Below, in pieces: positions 19,318 through 28,465 of a stretch of 64,000 nucleotides of DNA (positions are counted from its first letter, which is position 1; every line of letters starts with the position of its first letter). Source of the DNA: VXYL01 sp963422285 (GTDB lineage Bacteria; Pseudomonadota; Gammaproteobacteria; Pseudomonadales; Azotimanducaceae); assembly GCA_963422285.2 (NCBI GenBank), contig OY729419.2:992001-1056000 (forward strand). Direction: 5' to 3'. The notes beneath the pieces are model-generated. The model ran no database searches and was not told the origin of the DNA. It was given only the letters and a program-made list of their open reading frames with translations. The translations under genes were made by a program, and so were the position numbers.

Positions 19318-19621
19318 ATGGTCAGGCGCTCGGTTTGCCACGGCGAATGCGGAATGTACCCCATACGGGGTTCGACAACCAGATATCCCTTGCGCCGGCA
19401 GAGGCTCGGTTTGAAATTCAGAAGGCTGGCGCCATTGCGCCGACACTACATAGGGTGGTTGGTGAGCTGCTCATGCCTATACATCTCGTGTTTGGATGGT
19501 TCAGCGTGGCAACGCGGATTCAAACCGAGCCACTGCCCTTGCGTTCGTTGCCGGGAAACCGCGAATCGCATCCGGAAGGGGCGTAGAATACAGCCCTCAT
19601 CTACTTGGCTTGGGAGAAGGC

Positions 19622-20143
19622 ATGAACGCCCGAACGCGAATGGTCCTGTCTGGCGCCACGCTGGCGCTGTTGTGCGGCTGTGCGCCGGAGAAACCGGATG
19701 ACGACGTGAGCAACGCGAAAACGCTGCCAGCCGCTGTCGCCGAGGAACCCGCCCCGCCGCCTGCGCCCTTGGCGTTCCTAGCCGAGAACGGCAAGCGGGA
19801 GGGCGTCGTCACCACCGCCTCGGGATTGCAGTACGAAGTGCTCGCCTCCGGTACCGGGGCAAGCCCCGGCCCTGCGGACATCGTCACGGCCCACTATCAC
19901 GGCACGCTGCTCGACGGGCGGGTATTCGACAGTTCGGTGCAGCGCGACCAGCCCCTCGTAATTCCCGTCAACCGCGTGATCAAGGGCTGGACCGAGGCTC
20001 TCCAGCTCATGCGTGTCGGGGACAAGTGGAAGCTCTTCATCCCCTCCGATCTAGCCTATGGGAAAAGCGGCACCAATGGCATGATCGGCCCCGACGAGAC
20101 GTTGATCTTCGAGGTCGAACTGCTGGCGGTAGAGCGCGTCTAG
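19622..20143 (+). CDS. FKBP-type peptidyl-prolyl isomerase, lipoprotein
   Basis: 173 residues. The lipobox LLCGC lies at about residues 16-20, followed by a Pro/Ala-rich linker and an FKBP domain: VTAHYHGTLLDGRVFDSS, VIPVNRVIKGWTEALQLM, KLFIPSDLAYG. The ATG at 19622 gives the lipoprotein signal peptide directly. It lacks the long N-terminal dimerisation domain of FkpA/Mip, so it is closer to the single-domain type. It would act as a proline isomerase on the periplasmic face of the inner or outer membrane. Confidence 0.9.
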   Translation: MNARTRMVLSGATLALLCGCAPEKPDDDVSNAKTLPAAVAEEPAPPPAPLAFLAENGKREGVVTTASGLQYEVLASGTGASPGPADIVTAHYHGTLLDGRVFDSSVQRDQPLVIPVNRVIKGWTEALQLMRVGDKWKLFIPSDLAYGKSGTNGMIGPDETLIFEVELLAVERV

Positions 20144-20196
20144 CGCTCGACCGCGGCAAAGACCCGCCGCGCGGGGCCCGGCAAGAAGGCAGTTCG

Positions 20197-20430
20197 GTGC
20201 CGTCGAACCTTGGCCGTACCGTCTTGCTCGGTACGTTGGCCGCGGCGGCCGGTATCTGGTGGTTGGGACGCGCCTACGAAGTGGAGAGTTCCCGCCTGCT
20301 CGGCCACCTGATCTGGAGCCTGCTGCTGGTGGCTGCCTGCATCGTGCTGGCCGTGGCAGCTGCCGTCCTGCTGCGCTTGGCGCGTCGCCGCCTCAAGGGA
20401 CAATCTGCGACGCCTAGGGAAGATCCTTGA
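20197..20430 (+). CDS. small membrane protein
   Basis: A 77-residue frame from a GTG start. Two hydrophobic helices are evident (LLGTLAAAAGIWWLG and GHLIWSLLLVAACIVLAVA), followed by a basic tail (RLARRRLKG). It begins 54 bases after the FKBP gene and its end overlaps the convergent lepB by 17 bases. I do not recognise a family. Composition and openness make it plausible, but it could be chance. Confidence 0.4.
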   Translation: MPSNLGRTVLLGTLAAAAGIWWLGRAYEVESSRLLGHLIWSLLLVAACIVLAVAAAVLLRLARRRLKGQSATPREDP

Positions 20431-21220
20431 AGAAGCGGTCGAAGCGGGGCCGGTAGAAGTTGCTGCGATCCACCGAGAACGCAATGGCATGCGCGCGCCC
20501 GTAGATGTGCTGGCGGTCGATGAAGCCAATGACGCGGGAATCGCTGGAGTTGTCGCGGTAGTCGCCCATCATCCAGTACTTGCCGGCGGGCACGGTGAAG
20601 GGAGGGAAGGTGGAGCAGACGCCGTAGGCGTCGCAACGGCAGATTGCCGCCGCCAGCGCAGGGCCGGCGACGAACGCGGCGGACTCGTACTGTTGGCAGC
20701 GTTTGGCCCTCAGCCGGCCCAGGACGACGCCCGGATCGTCGCGACCTAGGGCGCTGTGCAACATCACCACCCGGCTGCCGCCGAGCAGCTCTTCGCGATA
20801 GAAATGGTAGCGTCCAGCGCCTTCTATGGGCAGACTCTGGACATCCTGGCGCGGTAGCGGCGTGTAGGTGGCGGCTTCGCCGTTGACGAACAGCTGCTTG
20901 CGCCGCCACTCGACCCGATCGCCGGGCACGGCGACCACGCGCTTGACGAACAGCCGTTTGTCCATCGGATTCTGGAAGGTGACCACATCGCCCCGGGCCG
21001 GATCGGACCAGCGGGCAATGCGTACATCGGTGAACGGCACTCGCAGGTCCCAGGCGAGCTTGTCCACAACGATGCGGTCGCCGTCGAGGATGCCGGGTTT
21101 CATGCTGCCGGAAGGCACCTGGTTCCAATCCGCCACCGCCGAGCGGAACACCAGCATGACCGCCACGAACAGGATCAGGCCGCGCCACTCCCGCCAGAGT
21201 TTCTTCAGCCGATCACGCAT
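20414..21220 (-). CDS. lepB: signal peptidase I
   Basis: 268 residues. One N-terminal membrane segment (LILFVAVMLVFRSAVADW) precedes the catalytic Ser box VPSGSMKPGIL and the Lys box RLFVKRVVAVPGD; the C-terminal box is MMGDYRDNSSDSR. This is the single-anchor form found in many Gram-negative bacteria. An insert with two CxCDAYGVC-like Cys residues lies near residue 190. It releases exported proteins from the inner membrane. Its ATG overlaps the end of the upstream DUF1244 gene by eight bases, so the two are co-translated. Confidence 0.92.
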   Translation of the reverse strand: MRDRLKKLWREWRGLILFVAVMLVFRSAVADWNQVPSGSMKPGILDGDRIVVDKLAWDLRVPFTDVRIARWSDPARGDVVTFQNPMDKRLFVKRVVAVPGDRVEWRRKQLFVNGEAATYTPLPRQDVQSLPIEGAGRYHFYREELLGGSRVVMLHSALGRDDPGVVLGRLRAKRCQQYESAAFVAGPALAAAICRCDAYGVCSTFPPFTVPAGKYWMMGDYRDNSSDSRVIGFIDRQHIYGRAHAIAFSVDRSNFYRPRFDRFFKDLP

Positions 21221-21509
21221 CGGTCTTGCTCTCATTGAACGCGGCCAGCTGCCCGGCACTGGCCGGTGCCTGGTGGCGCTTCTTCCATTCGCCGTAGGGC
21301 ATGCCGTAGACGCGCTCCCGAGCCGCTTCGTAGTCCACCGCCATGCCGCGTTCCTCGGCGGCGGCGACGTACCACTTGGACAGGCAGTTGCGGCAGAAGC
21401 CGGCGAGGTTCATCAGCTCGATGTTCTGCACTTCCTTGTGCTCGTCGAGGTGCTGCAGCAAGCGGCGGAACACCGCGGCTTCAATGTCTTCGTTAGGTTG
21501 AACGGCCAT
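21213..21509 (-). CDS. DUF1244 family protein
   Basis: 98 residues: HLDEHKEVQNIELMNLAGFC, then RNCLSKWYVAAAEERG and PYGEWKKRHQAPAS, the full-length DUF1244 pattern with paired Cys residues (CRNC). Function is unknown; the Cys pair may bind metal. The start ATG at 21509 corresponds to the family N-terminus. It overlaps lepB by eight bases, giving an unusual DUF1244-lepB operon. Confidence 0.85.
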   Translation of the reverse strand: MAVQPNEDIEAAVFRRLLQHLDEHKEVQNIELMNLAGFCRNCLSKWYVAAAEERGMAVDYEAARERVYGMPYGEWKKRHQAPASAGQLAAFNESKTDA

Positions 21510-21633
21510 GTTTTCACCACGTCGTTTGGAATAGGCGCCGATGATACCCGATCCCGCCGCCAGCGCCGATGTCTCCAAGGCCCGAAGGCGCGTAAAGTAC
21601 CGCCCTTCAGGGTCCAGCAAGAGGAGGCGCACC

Positions 21634-22399
<766 letters not shown>

Positions 22400-22428
<29 letters not shown>

Positions 22429-23170
22429 GCTCGCTGGCGCTGGAGCGGGGTTTCGAGTAGCGGTAGCCTTGGCAGTCGAAGGCCTTGAGCGCCTTCACCG
22501 TCTCGACCCGGTTCTTGGCGATGTAGGCAGCCATCAGACCGCGCGCCTTCTTGGCAAAGAAGCCGAGCACCTGGTAGCCGTCGGCATGCCGGTCCAGGAA
22601 GCGGATGCGCAGCACCTTGCCGTCGACGTCGTCGGCGCGAACGGCCTGCCAATACTCCTTGGAGGCCAAGTTCACCAGCGTCTTGTTGCGATGGCCGGCG
22701 AGAGCTTCGTTGAGCGCGTCGGTGATGCGGTCTCCCCAGAACGAGTAGAGATCCGGGCCGCGCTCGTTGGCCAACGCCGTGCCCATCTCCAGCCGGTAGG
22801 GGTGGATCTTGTCCAGCGGCTTGAGCAGGCCGTAGAGGCCGGAGAGGATGCGCACCCGACGCTGCAGCGAGGTCAGTTCCCGAGCGCTGAAATCCCAGGC
22901 TTGCAGGCCCATGTAGACGTCGCCGGTGAACGCCAGCGCGGCCTGCTTGCCCTTGCGGGCGTCTCTGCGCCACGTTTGATAGCGGCCGTGGTTCAGCTCG
23001 CCAAGCTGGGGACTGATGCCCATGAGGCCGGAGACATCCTCGGGCGAGAGCTTGGCGAGCTTCTCGACAAGCGTCGCGGCCTCGTCGAGGAACGCCGGCG
23101 CACTCGACTTGCGCGCGGGCGGGCGGGTCTCGAAGTCGAGTGACTTGGCAGGAGAGATGACGGCTAGCAT
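22400..23170 (-). CDS. yaaA: YaaA family peroxide-stress protein (DUF328/UPF0246)
   Basis: 256 residues, the normal family length. It begins MLAVISPAKSLDFET and carries the diagnostic FTGDVYMGLQAWDFS, RILSGLYGLLKPLDKIHPYR and LASKEYWQAV. E. coli YaaA lowers free iron and limits Fenton damage during peroxide stress. The start at 23170 matches the family N-terminus. The 3' end overlaps the TerC gene tail to tail. Confidence 0.92.
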
Positions 23171-23475
23171 GGCCTCCGGGCCTCCTGGGCGCGATGCGGC
23201 GATCCTACCAGGATGATCGACAGGACGCCCGGAGCAGCCGACTGGGCAGTGGCCTAGTTTGGAACTCTGTTGCCGTGCTGAACCATGAATCCACTGAATG
23301 CGGATGGCGGTGTGGCTACGGGACACTGTGTCCGAGTACTGGCTCGGTTTGCATCCGTGCCGTCACGCTGCGTCGCGCAGCCACCAGAGGCGGTACGAGA
23401 CGGCATCGAATGCCGCCTGCAGCGGCATCCGCAGCGGCGCGGCTTATCAAAGCCGCCATCCAACTCCGCGCCCGG
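23171..23475. other. intergenic stretch with one short palindrome
   Basis: No coding signal was recognised. The only structure noted is the perfect 6-1-6 palindrome GGACACTGTGTCC at 23321-23333, which is not followed by a T-run and so is not an obvious terminator. Confidence 0.4.
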
Positions 23476-24279
23476 CTAGAAGAACGCCAGCAGCGCCAGC
23501 CCCAGCAGCACCCGGTAGATCGCGTAGGGCGCCATGCCGGTGCGGTCCACAAAGGCGAGGAATGTCGAGATGCAGAGGAACGCGCTGGCGGCGGCGATGG
23601 CGAAGCCCAGTCCCAAATCGGCCCATGACGGCGCACCGTCGACAGCGTCGATGCCGGCCAGCATGGAGGCCCCGGCGATGGTCGGGATGGCGAGCAGGAA
23701 CGAGAACCGCGCCGCGCTCGTCCTTGCCAGGCCCAGCGCCAGGGCGGCGGCGATGGTGATCCCGGAGCGCGACGTGCCGGGCACCAGCGCCACAGCCTGG
23801 GCCACGCCGATGACAAGTGCCTGGGCGTAGCTTAGCGGCGCGTCGTCGCCACGGCGCCCGCGGCGGCGGTCCGCCCACCACAGCACGATGCCGAAGATCA
23901 CGGTGGCCGTCCCGATCACGGTGGTCGATCGCAAGTGCGCTTCGATCTCGGCCTTGAACAGCAAGCCGGCCGCGACAATGGGCACAGTGGCCACGCAGAT
24001 CCTGAACAGCAGGTCGAGATTGCCATCCCATTCCCGCCGCATGACCAGCGCCGCGCCGCTGCGAGCGAACCCCGCCAAGTCGCGGCGAAAGTAGGCGATG
24101 ACCGCGACCAGCGTGCCGAGATGCACGGCCACGTCGAACGCCAGCCCCTGATCCGGCCAGTCGGTAAGCGCCGCCGGCAGGATGAGGTGCGCGGAGCTGG
24201 AGACGGGCAGGAATTCGGTAACGCCTTGGACGAGCGCCAGGACGACGATCTGCGCAAGGCCGAGGGGCGGGGTTTCCAC
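23476..24279 (-). CDS. uppP: undecaprenyl-diphosphate phosphatase
   Basis: 267 residues, about eight membrane helices. Both catalytic regions are intact: VQGVTEFLPVSSSAHLIL near the N-terminus and VPGTSRSGITIAAALALGL near residue 170. It recycles the lipid carrier for peptidoglycan and O-antigen synthesis. The start is GTG, fixed by the family N-terminus (LGLAQIVVLALVQG). It stands alone on the minus strand, divergent from the LON-domain gene. Confidence 0.93.
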   Translation of the reverse strand: METPPLGLAQIVVLALVQGVTEFLPVSSSAHLILPAALTDWPDQGLAFDVAVHLGTLVAVIAYFRRDLAGFARSGAALVMRREWDGNLDLLFRICVATVPIVAAGLLFKAEIEAHLRSTTVIGTATVIFGIVLWWADRRRGRRGDDAPLSYAQALVIGVAQAVALVPGTSRSGITIAAALALGLARTSAARFSFLLAIPTIAGASMLAGIDAVDGAPSWADLGLGFAIAAASAFLCISTFLAFVDRTGMAPYAIYRVLLGLALLAFF

Positions 24280-24364
24280 AACCCGATTCTACCGACGATG
24301 GGCGCGGGGCGTCATCCGCGGCTCGAACCTCCGCAAGCGGCGGCGATGATGCTATGGTTCGTCC

Positions 24365-24970
24365 ATGAGAGAGCGCCAGGAAATCCCGTTGTTCCCTCTC
24401 GGCAACGTGCTTTTCACCGGCGGCCGGCTGCCGTTGCAGATCTTCGAGCCACGCTATCTGGACCTGGTGGGCCGCTGCATGAAGACCGATACCGGCTTCG
24501 GCGTGGTGCTCATTCGCGAGGGCTTGGAGGCGCGCCGCCCCGGCACGGGCAACGGCCCGCCGACACCGTTCGACGTCGGCACCTACGCTCGCATCGTGGA
24601 CTTCAACCAGCTCGCCAACGGTCAGCTGGGCATCACCTGCGCCGGTGGCGAGAAGTTCCTCATCCATCGTTCCTGGGAAGAGCCGGATCATCTGATGATG
24701 GCGGAGGTGGCGTTCCTGCCGGAGGAGCGTCCCGGTGCCGTAGCGGAGGAGTTCCAGCCGCTGGTGGACACCCTGCGGGTGCTGGCCAAGCATCCCATGA
24801 TCCGCCAGCTGGGCCTGGACATCGACTACGACGATGCGCGTTCCGTGAGCTGCTGTCTCGCCGAACTGCTGCCGCTGGCCGCGGAAACCAAGCAGAGTCT
24901 GCTGCAAATGAGCCTGCCCCGGGAACGGCTGGTGGAGATTCGCCGCCTGATCGCCAAGCTCCGGGGGTGA
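24365..24970 (+). CDS. LON substrate-binding-domain protein
   Basis: 201 residues comprising only the LON N-terminal (LAN/DUF) domain: IPLFPLGNVLFTGGRLPLQI followed by FEPRYLDLV. No AAA or protease domain follows. Stand-alone proteins of this type are widespread and poorly characterised; they may bind unfolded or specific substrates. The frame ends 42 bases before nadD, in the same direction, so it may be the first gene of the nadD-mrdA-dacA run. Confidence 0.85.
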   Translation: MRERQEIPLFPLGNVLFTGGRLPLQIFEPRYLDLVGRCMKTDTGFGVVLIREGLEARRPGTGNGPPTPFDVGTYARIVDFNQLANGQLGITCAGGEKFLIHRSWEEPDHLMMAEVAFLPEERPGAVAEEFQPLVDTLRVLAKHPMIRQLGLDIDYDDARSVSCCLAELLPLAAETKQSLLQMSLPRERLVEIRRLIAKLRG

Positions 24971-25012
24971 CGTGCCGCCACGACCACGGCAGGCGTTCGA
25001 CGGAGCGCCCCG

Positions 25013-26044
25013 GTGAAGGCCATTCTGGGCGGCACGTTCGATCCTGTTCATCTGGGCCACTTGCACGTTGCCCGAATCGGGCGCCAAGTGCTGGACGCGC
25101 CCACCGTGACGCTGCTGCTGGCGGCCCGGCCCGGTCATCGCGCAGCGCCGATGGCAAATATCGAACATCGCTGGCGAATGCTGTGCCTTGCGGCAGACGG
25201 CGATCCCGGGTTGGAGCCGTCGAACTTGGAGATCCTGCGTCCCGGCCCGTCCTACACGATCGATACGCTCATCGAACTCGCCGATGCCGGGCCGCTGATC
25301 TGGCTCGTCGGCAGCGACGCGCTGGAGGCCATCGGCGCTTGGCATCGCGTGGACGAGCTGTCGTCGCTGTGCCACCTGCTGGTGTTCGCCCGTCCCGACA
25401 GCGGCCAAGAAAAACACCCGTTGCCGCCGGGTTTCGAGCGATTCCAGGATGCCGCCGAACTGACCACGCGCCCAGGCGGCGGCATTCACTTCCCTTGCTC
25501 CGCCATGCTCGACATCTCCGCTACCGAGGTGCGCCGCCAGATCGCCGAAGAGGGCGATGCCTGCCCGTTGCTGCCGGAACGGGTGTGGGCCTATATTAAT
25601 GAGCATGGCCTCTACGGAGCACATCGCCGCAGCGGCCAGGCCAACGATGGTCGAGGGCTGCCGCGCAAAGGAGGAGATGCCATTGAAACCGTACTGAAGG
25701 ACTTGGTGATGACCGCCGTGGAAGACCGCAAGGCCGTCGACCCGGTGGCGCTGGACGTTTCGACGCTCACCGACGTGACGGACTACATGGTGATCGTCAG
25801 CGGCACGTCGAGCCGCCACGTCAAGGCCATCGTCGACAACGTGCTGGAGACGGCGAAGGCCAGTGGCGCCGATGTCCTGAGCTGCGAAGGACGCGACGGC
25901 AACGACTGGGTGCTGGTCGACTTGGCCGACGTGGTCGTCCACGTCATGCGTACCGAGACGCGCGAGTTCTATGATTTGGAGCGACTGTGGGAGACCCTCG
26001 ACGCACCCACGCTCGGCAGCGCCTCGGTCAAGATCTCGGGCTGA
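25013..26044 (+). CDS. nadD-rsfS: NadD-RsfS in a single open frame (nicotinate-nucleotide adenylyltransferase + ribosome silencing factor)
   Basis: 343 codons from GTG. Residues 1-205 are NadD: AILGGTFDPVHLGHLHVA (nucleotidyltransferase HxGH motif), LLLAARPGHRA, and the ISATEVRRQI signature, ending YINEHGLYG. After about 20 linker residues, 224-330 are RsfS: VALDVSTLTDVTDYMVIVSG, TSSRHVKAIVDNVLE, VVVHVMRTETREFYDLERLW. In most bacteria these are separate adjacent genes. No stop separates them here. A perfect ribosome-binding site in the linker points to a possible separate RsfS start at an AUU codon (25682), exactly where stand-alone RsfS begins. Confidence 0.9.
   Translation: MKAILGGTFDPVHLGHLHVARIGRQVLDAPTVTLLLAARPGHRAAPMANIEHRWRMLCLAADGDPGLEPSNLEILRPGPSYTIDTLIELADAGPLIWLVGSDALEAIGAWHRVDELSSLCHLLVFARPDSGQEKHPLPPGFERFQDAAELTTRPGGGIHFPCSAMLDISATEVRRQIAEEGDACPLLPERVWAYINEHGLYGAHRRSGQANDGRGLPRKGGDAIETVLKDLVMTAVEDRKAVDPVALDVSTLTDVTDYMVIVSGTSSRHVKAIVDNVLETAKASGADVLSCEGRDGNDWVLVDLADVVVHVMRTETREFYDLERLWETLDAPTLGSASVKISG
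25667..25684 (+). promoter_or_regulatory. internal ribosome-binding site before an AUU codon, candidate RsfS start
   Basis: AAAGGAGG (25667-25674), a seven-base spacer, then ATT (25682-25684) in frame with RsfS and at the position of the usual RsfS initiator. The ATG at 25677 is out of frame, too close to the site, and reads only six codons. AUU initiation is known for infC. Confidence 0.5.
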
Positions 26045-26047
26045 CCT

Positions 26048-26478
26048 TTGCATCTTCGGCTGCTCGCGGCAGGCAAGGTGCCCTTTGGATCGACGAAGGG
26101 GTCGGGCAGTACGCGGCCAGGCTGCCGCCCGATAGCATGCTGGAACTGGCGGTGGTGTTGCCGCGACGAGGACAGAGCGATGAGGAACGGCTGCTCGCCG
26201 CGGTGCGCGGCAAGGAGATCGCGGTGATCTTCGACCGCTACGGCAAGCCAATCTCCAGCGCGGGCATGGCCGCCTTGCTAGCCGAATGGCGCATTGCGCT
26301 GTCGCCCTGCTGGTCGGCGGCACGGAAGGCTCTGGCGCACTCGCTCGCCGCCGGGCGGAGCATGTGCTCGCTGTCGGCCATGACCCTCCCTCGTCAACTC
26401 GTCCGCACCCGGGTGGCCGAACAGATATGTCGCGCCTGGACCATCCTCGTCGGCCACCCCTGCCACCAAAGCGGTTAG
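26048..26478 (+). pseudogene. rlmH: rlmH (23S rRNA pseudouridine-1915 N3-methyltransferase), multiply frameshifted
   Basis: Three frames together make a full RlmH: LHLRLLAAGKVP (from TTG 26048); then LWIDEGVGQYAARLP through RYGKPISSAGMAALLAEWR; then VALLVGGTEG, the AdoMet-binding knot motif; then SLSAMTLPRQLVRTRVAEQI, ending GHPCHQSG at 26478. Single-base losses explain the first two shifts and a further indel the third. The cofactor motif is out of frame with the rest, so no active enzyme can be made. Its position between rsfS and mrdA is the conserved one, so this is the orthologue and not a stray copy. The loss would remove m3-pseudouridine 1915 methylation. Confidence 0.85.
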
Positions 26479-26481
26479 TCG

Positions 26482-28464
26482 ATGGCGCACCGGAGCAGCG
26501 ATTCCAAGAGGCCAGTTCGCTTCGCCAAGCGGCGCGATCATCTGGTCGAGCACGTCGAACACGAGCAGGCCGCCTTCGCGGCGCGGACGTTCGTGGTCTT
26601 TCTGATCCTTGCCGCTCTATTCTGCCTGCTGATCGGTCGCATGGTCTGGCTCATGGTGGTCAAGCACGACGAGTTCAGTACGCGCTCCGATGAAAACCGC
26701 ATTCACACCAAGACGCTAGCGCCGCCCCGAGGCTTGATCTACGACCGCAACGGCAGGCTGCTGGCCGACAACCAGGCGGTGTTCTCCGTCGAGGTGACCG
26801 TCGAGTATGCCGGCGACTTGGATGCGACTGTGGCCGAGGTCGCGGCACTGGTGGATCTCTCCGCGGACGAGATCGACGCCTTCCGCGCCCGGGTGGCCAG
26901 CAAGCGAAGGCCGCTGCAGGAGATTCCGCTGAAGCTTCCCATCAGCGAGCAGGAGCGCGCCATCATCGAGGTCAACCGCCACCGTCTGCACGGCATTTTC
27001 GTCAAGCCGAAGACCGTTCGCCACTACCCCTACCGAGAAGCGATGGCGTACGCCGTGGGCTCGGTGCGCCGCATTTCCGAGCAAGACGTCCAGAACCTGG
27101 ACACCGGCCGGTACCAAGCTACCCGCTTTATCGGCAAGCGGGGCGTCGAAGCGTTCTACGAGCAGTCGCTGCACGGCAAGCCGGGCTGGCAGCGCGTTGA
27201 AGTCGATGCCCGAGGCCGCGAGCTCGGCGAACTGTCCAGCCAGCAGCCCGATGCCGGCCAGAACATCACGCTGCACCTCGACGCCAACCTGCAGATTGCC
27301 GCCAGCGAGGCCCTCGGCGACCGTCGCGGCGCCGTGGTGGCCATCGACCCGGCCACCGGCGGCATCCTCGCCCTGGTGAGCAAGCCCGGCTACGACCCGA
27401 ATCTGTTCGTTGCTGGCATCGATCCCGATCAGTACGCAGCGCTGGCGAATTCCCGCGACACGCCCTTGCTGGACCGCGCGACGCGAGGGCGCTACGCGCC
27501 AGGCTCCACCTTCAAGCCCATCGTCGGCTTGGCGGGACTGTCGCTGGGACTCACGGACTGGCAGCGCACGGTGCTGGACCGGGGCGAATTCCGGCTGCCC
27601 AACCAGAGCCGCGCCTACCGGGACTGGAGTTGGCGACCAGGCAATGCCGGCGGCCAAGGCGCGTGCGACCTGCATCGCGCCATCTACCGCTCCTCCAACG
27701 TCTATTTCTACGAACTGGGTTCGCGGATGGCCACCGACGCGCTGCCGGACTTCGCCGCCCAGTTCGGCTACGGGCGCGTCACCGCCATCGACGTGGCGGA
27801 CGCCGACCCTGGCCTGCTGCCGGACAGCGAATGGAAGGCCGGCTACAAGGGCGAGTCCTGGTATCCTGGCGACACCGTCAACCTATCCATCGGTCAAGGC
27901 GATCTGCTGGCCACGCCGCTGCAGCTGGCCACGGTGGCCACGGTCATCGCCAACCGCGGCTTGCTGCTGCCGCCGCGGATGCTCAAGTCCAGCGACGGCC
28001 CCTTGGCGGAATTCGTGCCGGAGCCGCCGCGCCGCGTCGAAGGGCCGACCGCGGAGGACTGGGAGCGACTGGTGGACGCCATGCAAGACGTGGTGCATCG
28101 CGGCGATCTCGGCTTTCAGCAAAACGGCACCGCCTGGTTCTACATCGGACGCGAAATCGCCTACCCCATGGCCGGCAAGTCCGGCACCGCCCAAGTGGTG
28201 AAGATTCCCCAGGGCCAGGAATACGACGAGGAGGAGCTGGACGAAAGGCAGCGCAAGCATGCCTGGTTCATCGCCTTCGCACCCGCGGATGCACCGCGCA
28301 TCGCCGTGTCCGTGCTGGTGGAAAACGGTGGCGGCGGCAGTTCCGTGGCGGCACCGGTAGTCCGCGAGGTGATCGACGCCTACCTGCTGCCGCGGCTGGC
28401 CGGCAACGAAGAATGGGCCGCAGCGGGGAATTTCCGCTCCGTCGGCGCGTACGCGGCCCCCTGA
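26482..28464 (+). CDS. mrdA: penicillin-binding protein 2, elongasome transpeptidase
   Basis: 660 residues. Membrane anchor at 38-60 (VVFLILAALFCLLIGRMVW), pedestal domain beginning PPRGLIYDRNGRLLADN, and the transpeptidase domain with PGSTFKP (catalytic Ser near residue 346), SSN in YRSSNVYFYELG and KSGTAQ near residue 566. It cross-links side-wall peptidoglycan together with RodA. It starts three bases after the rlmH relic, in the standard gammaproteobacterial order. An acidic insert QEYDEEELDERQRKH follows the KSG motif. Confidence 0.95.
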   Translation: MAHRSSDSKRPVRFAKRRDHLVEHVEHEQAAFAARTFVVFLILAALFCLLIGRMVWLMVVKHDEFSTRSDENRIHTKTLAPPRGLIYDRNGRLLADNQAVFSVEVTVEYAGDLDATVAEVAALVDLSADEIDAFRARVASKRRPLQEIPLKLPISEQERAIIEVNRHRLHGIFVKPKTVRHYPYREAMAYAVGSVRRISEQDVQNLDTGRYQATRFIGKRGVEAFYEQSLHGKPGWQRVEVDARGRELGELSSQQPDAGQNITLHLDANLQIAASEALGDRRGAVVAIDPATGGILALVSKPGYDPNLFVAGIDPDQYAALANSRDTPLLDRATRGRYAPGSTFKPIVGLAGLSLGLTDWQRTVLDRGEFRLPNQSRAYRDWSWRPGNAGGQGACDLHRAIYRSSNVYFYELGSRMATDALPDFAAQFGYGRVTAIDVADADPGLLPDSEWKAGYKGESWYPGDTVNLSIGQGDLLATPLQLATVATVIANRGLLLPPRMLKSSDGPLAEFVPEPPRRVEGPTAEDWERLVDAMQDVVHRGDLGFQQNGTAWFYIGREIAYPMAGKSGTAQVVKIPQGQEYDEEELDERQRKHAWFIAFAPADAPRIAVSVLVENGGGGSSVAAPVVREVIDAYLLPRLAGNEEWAAAGNFRSVGAYAAP

Positions 28465-28465
28465 T

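Noticed and set aside
23447..26323. A 958-codon minus-strand open frame across uppP, the LON gene and nadD-rsfS
   Set aside because: Low-complexity His/Arg/Gly translation, while three recognised families occupy the other frames.
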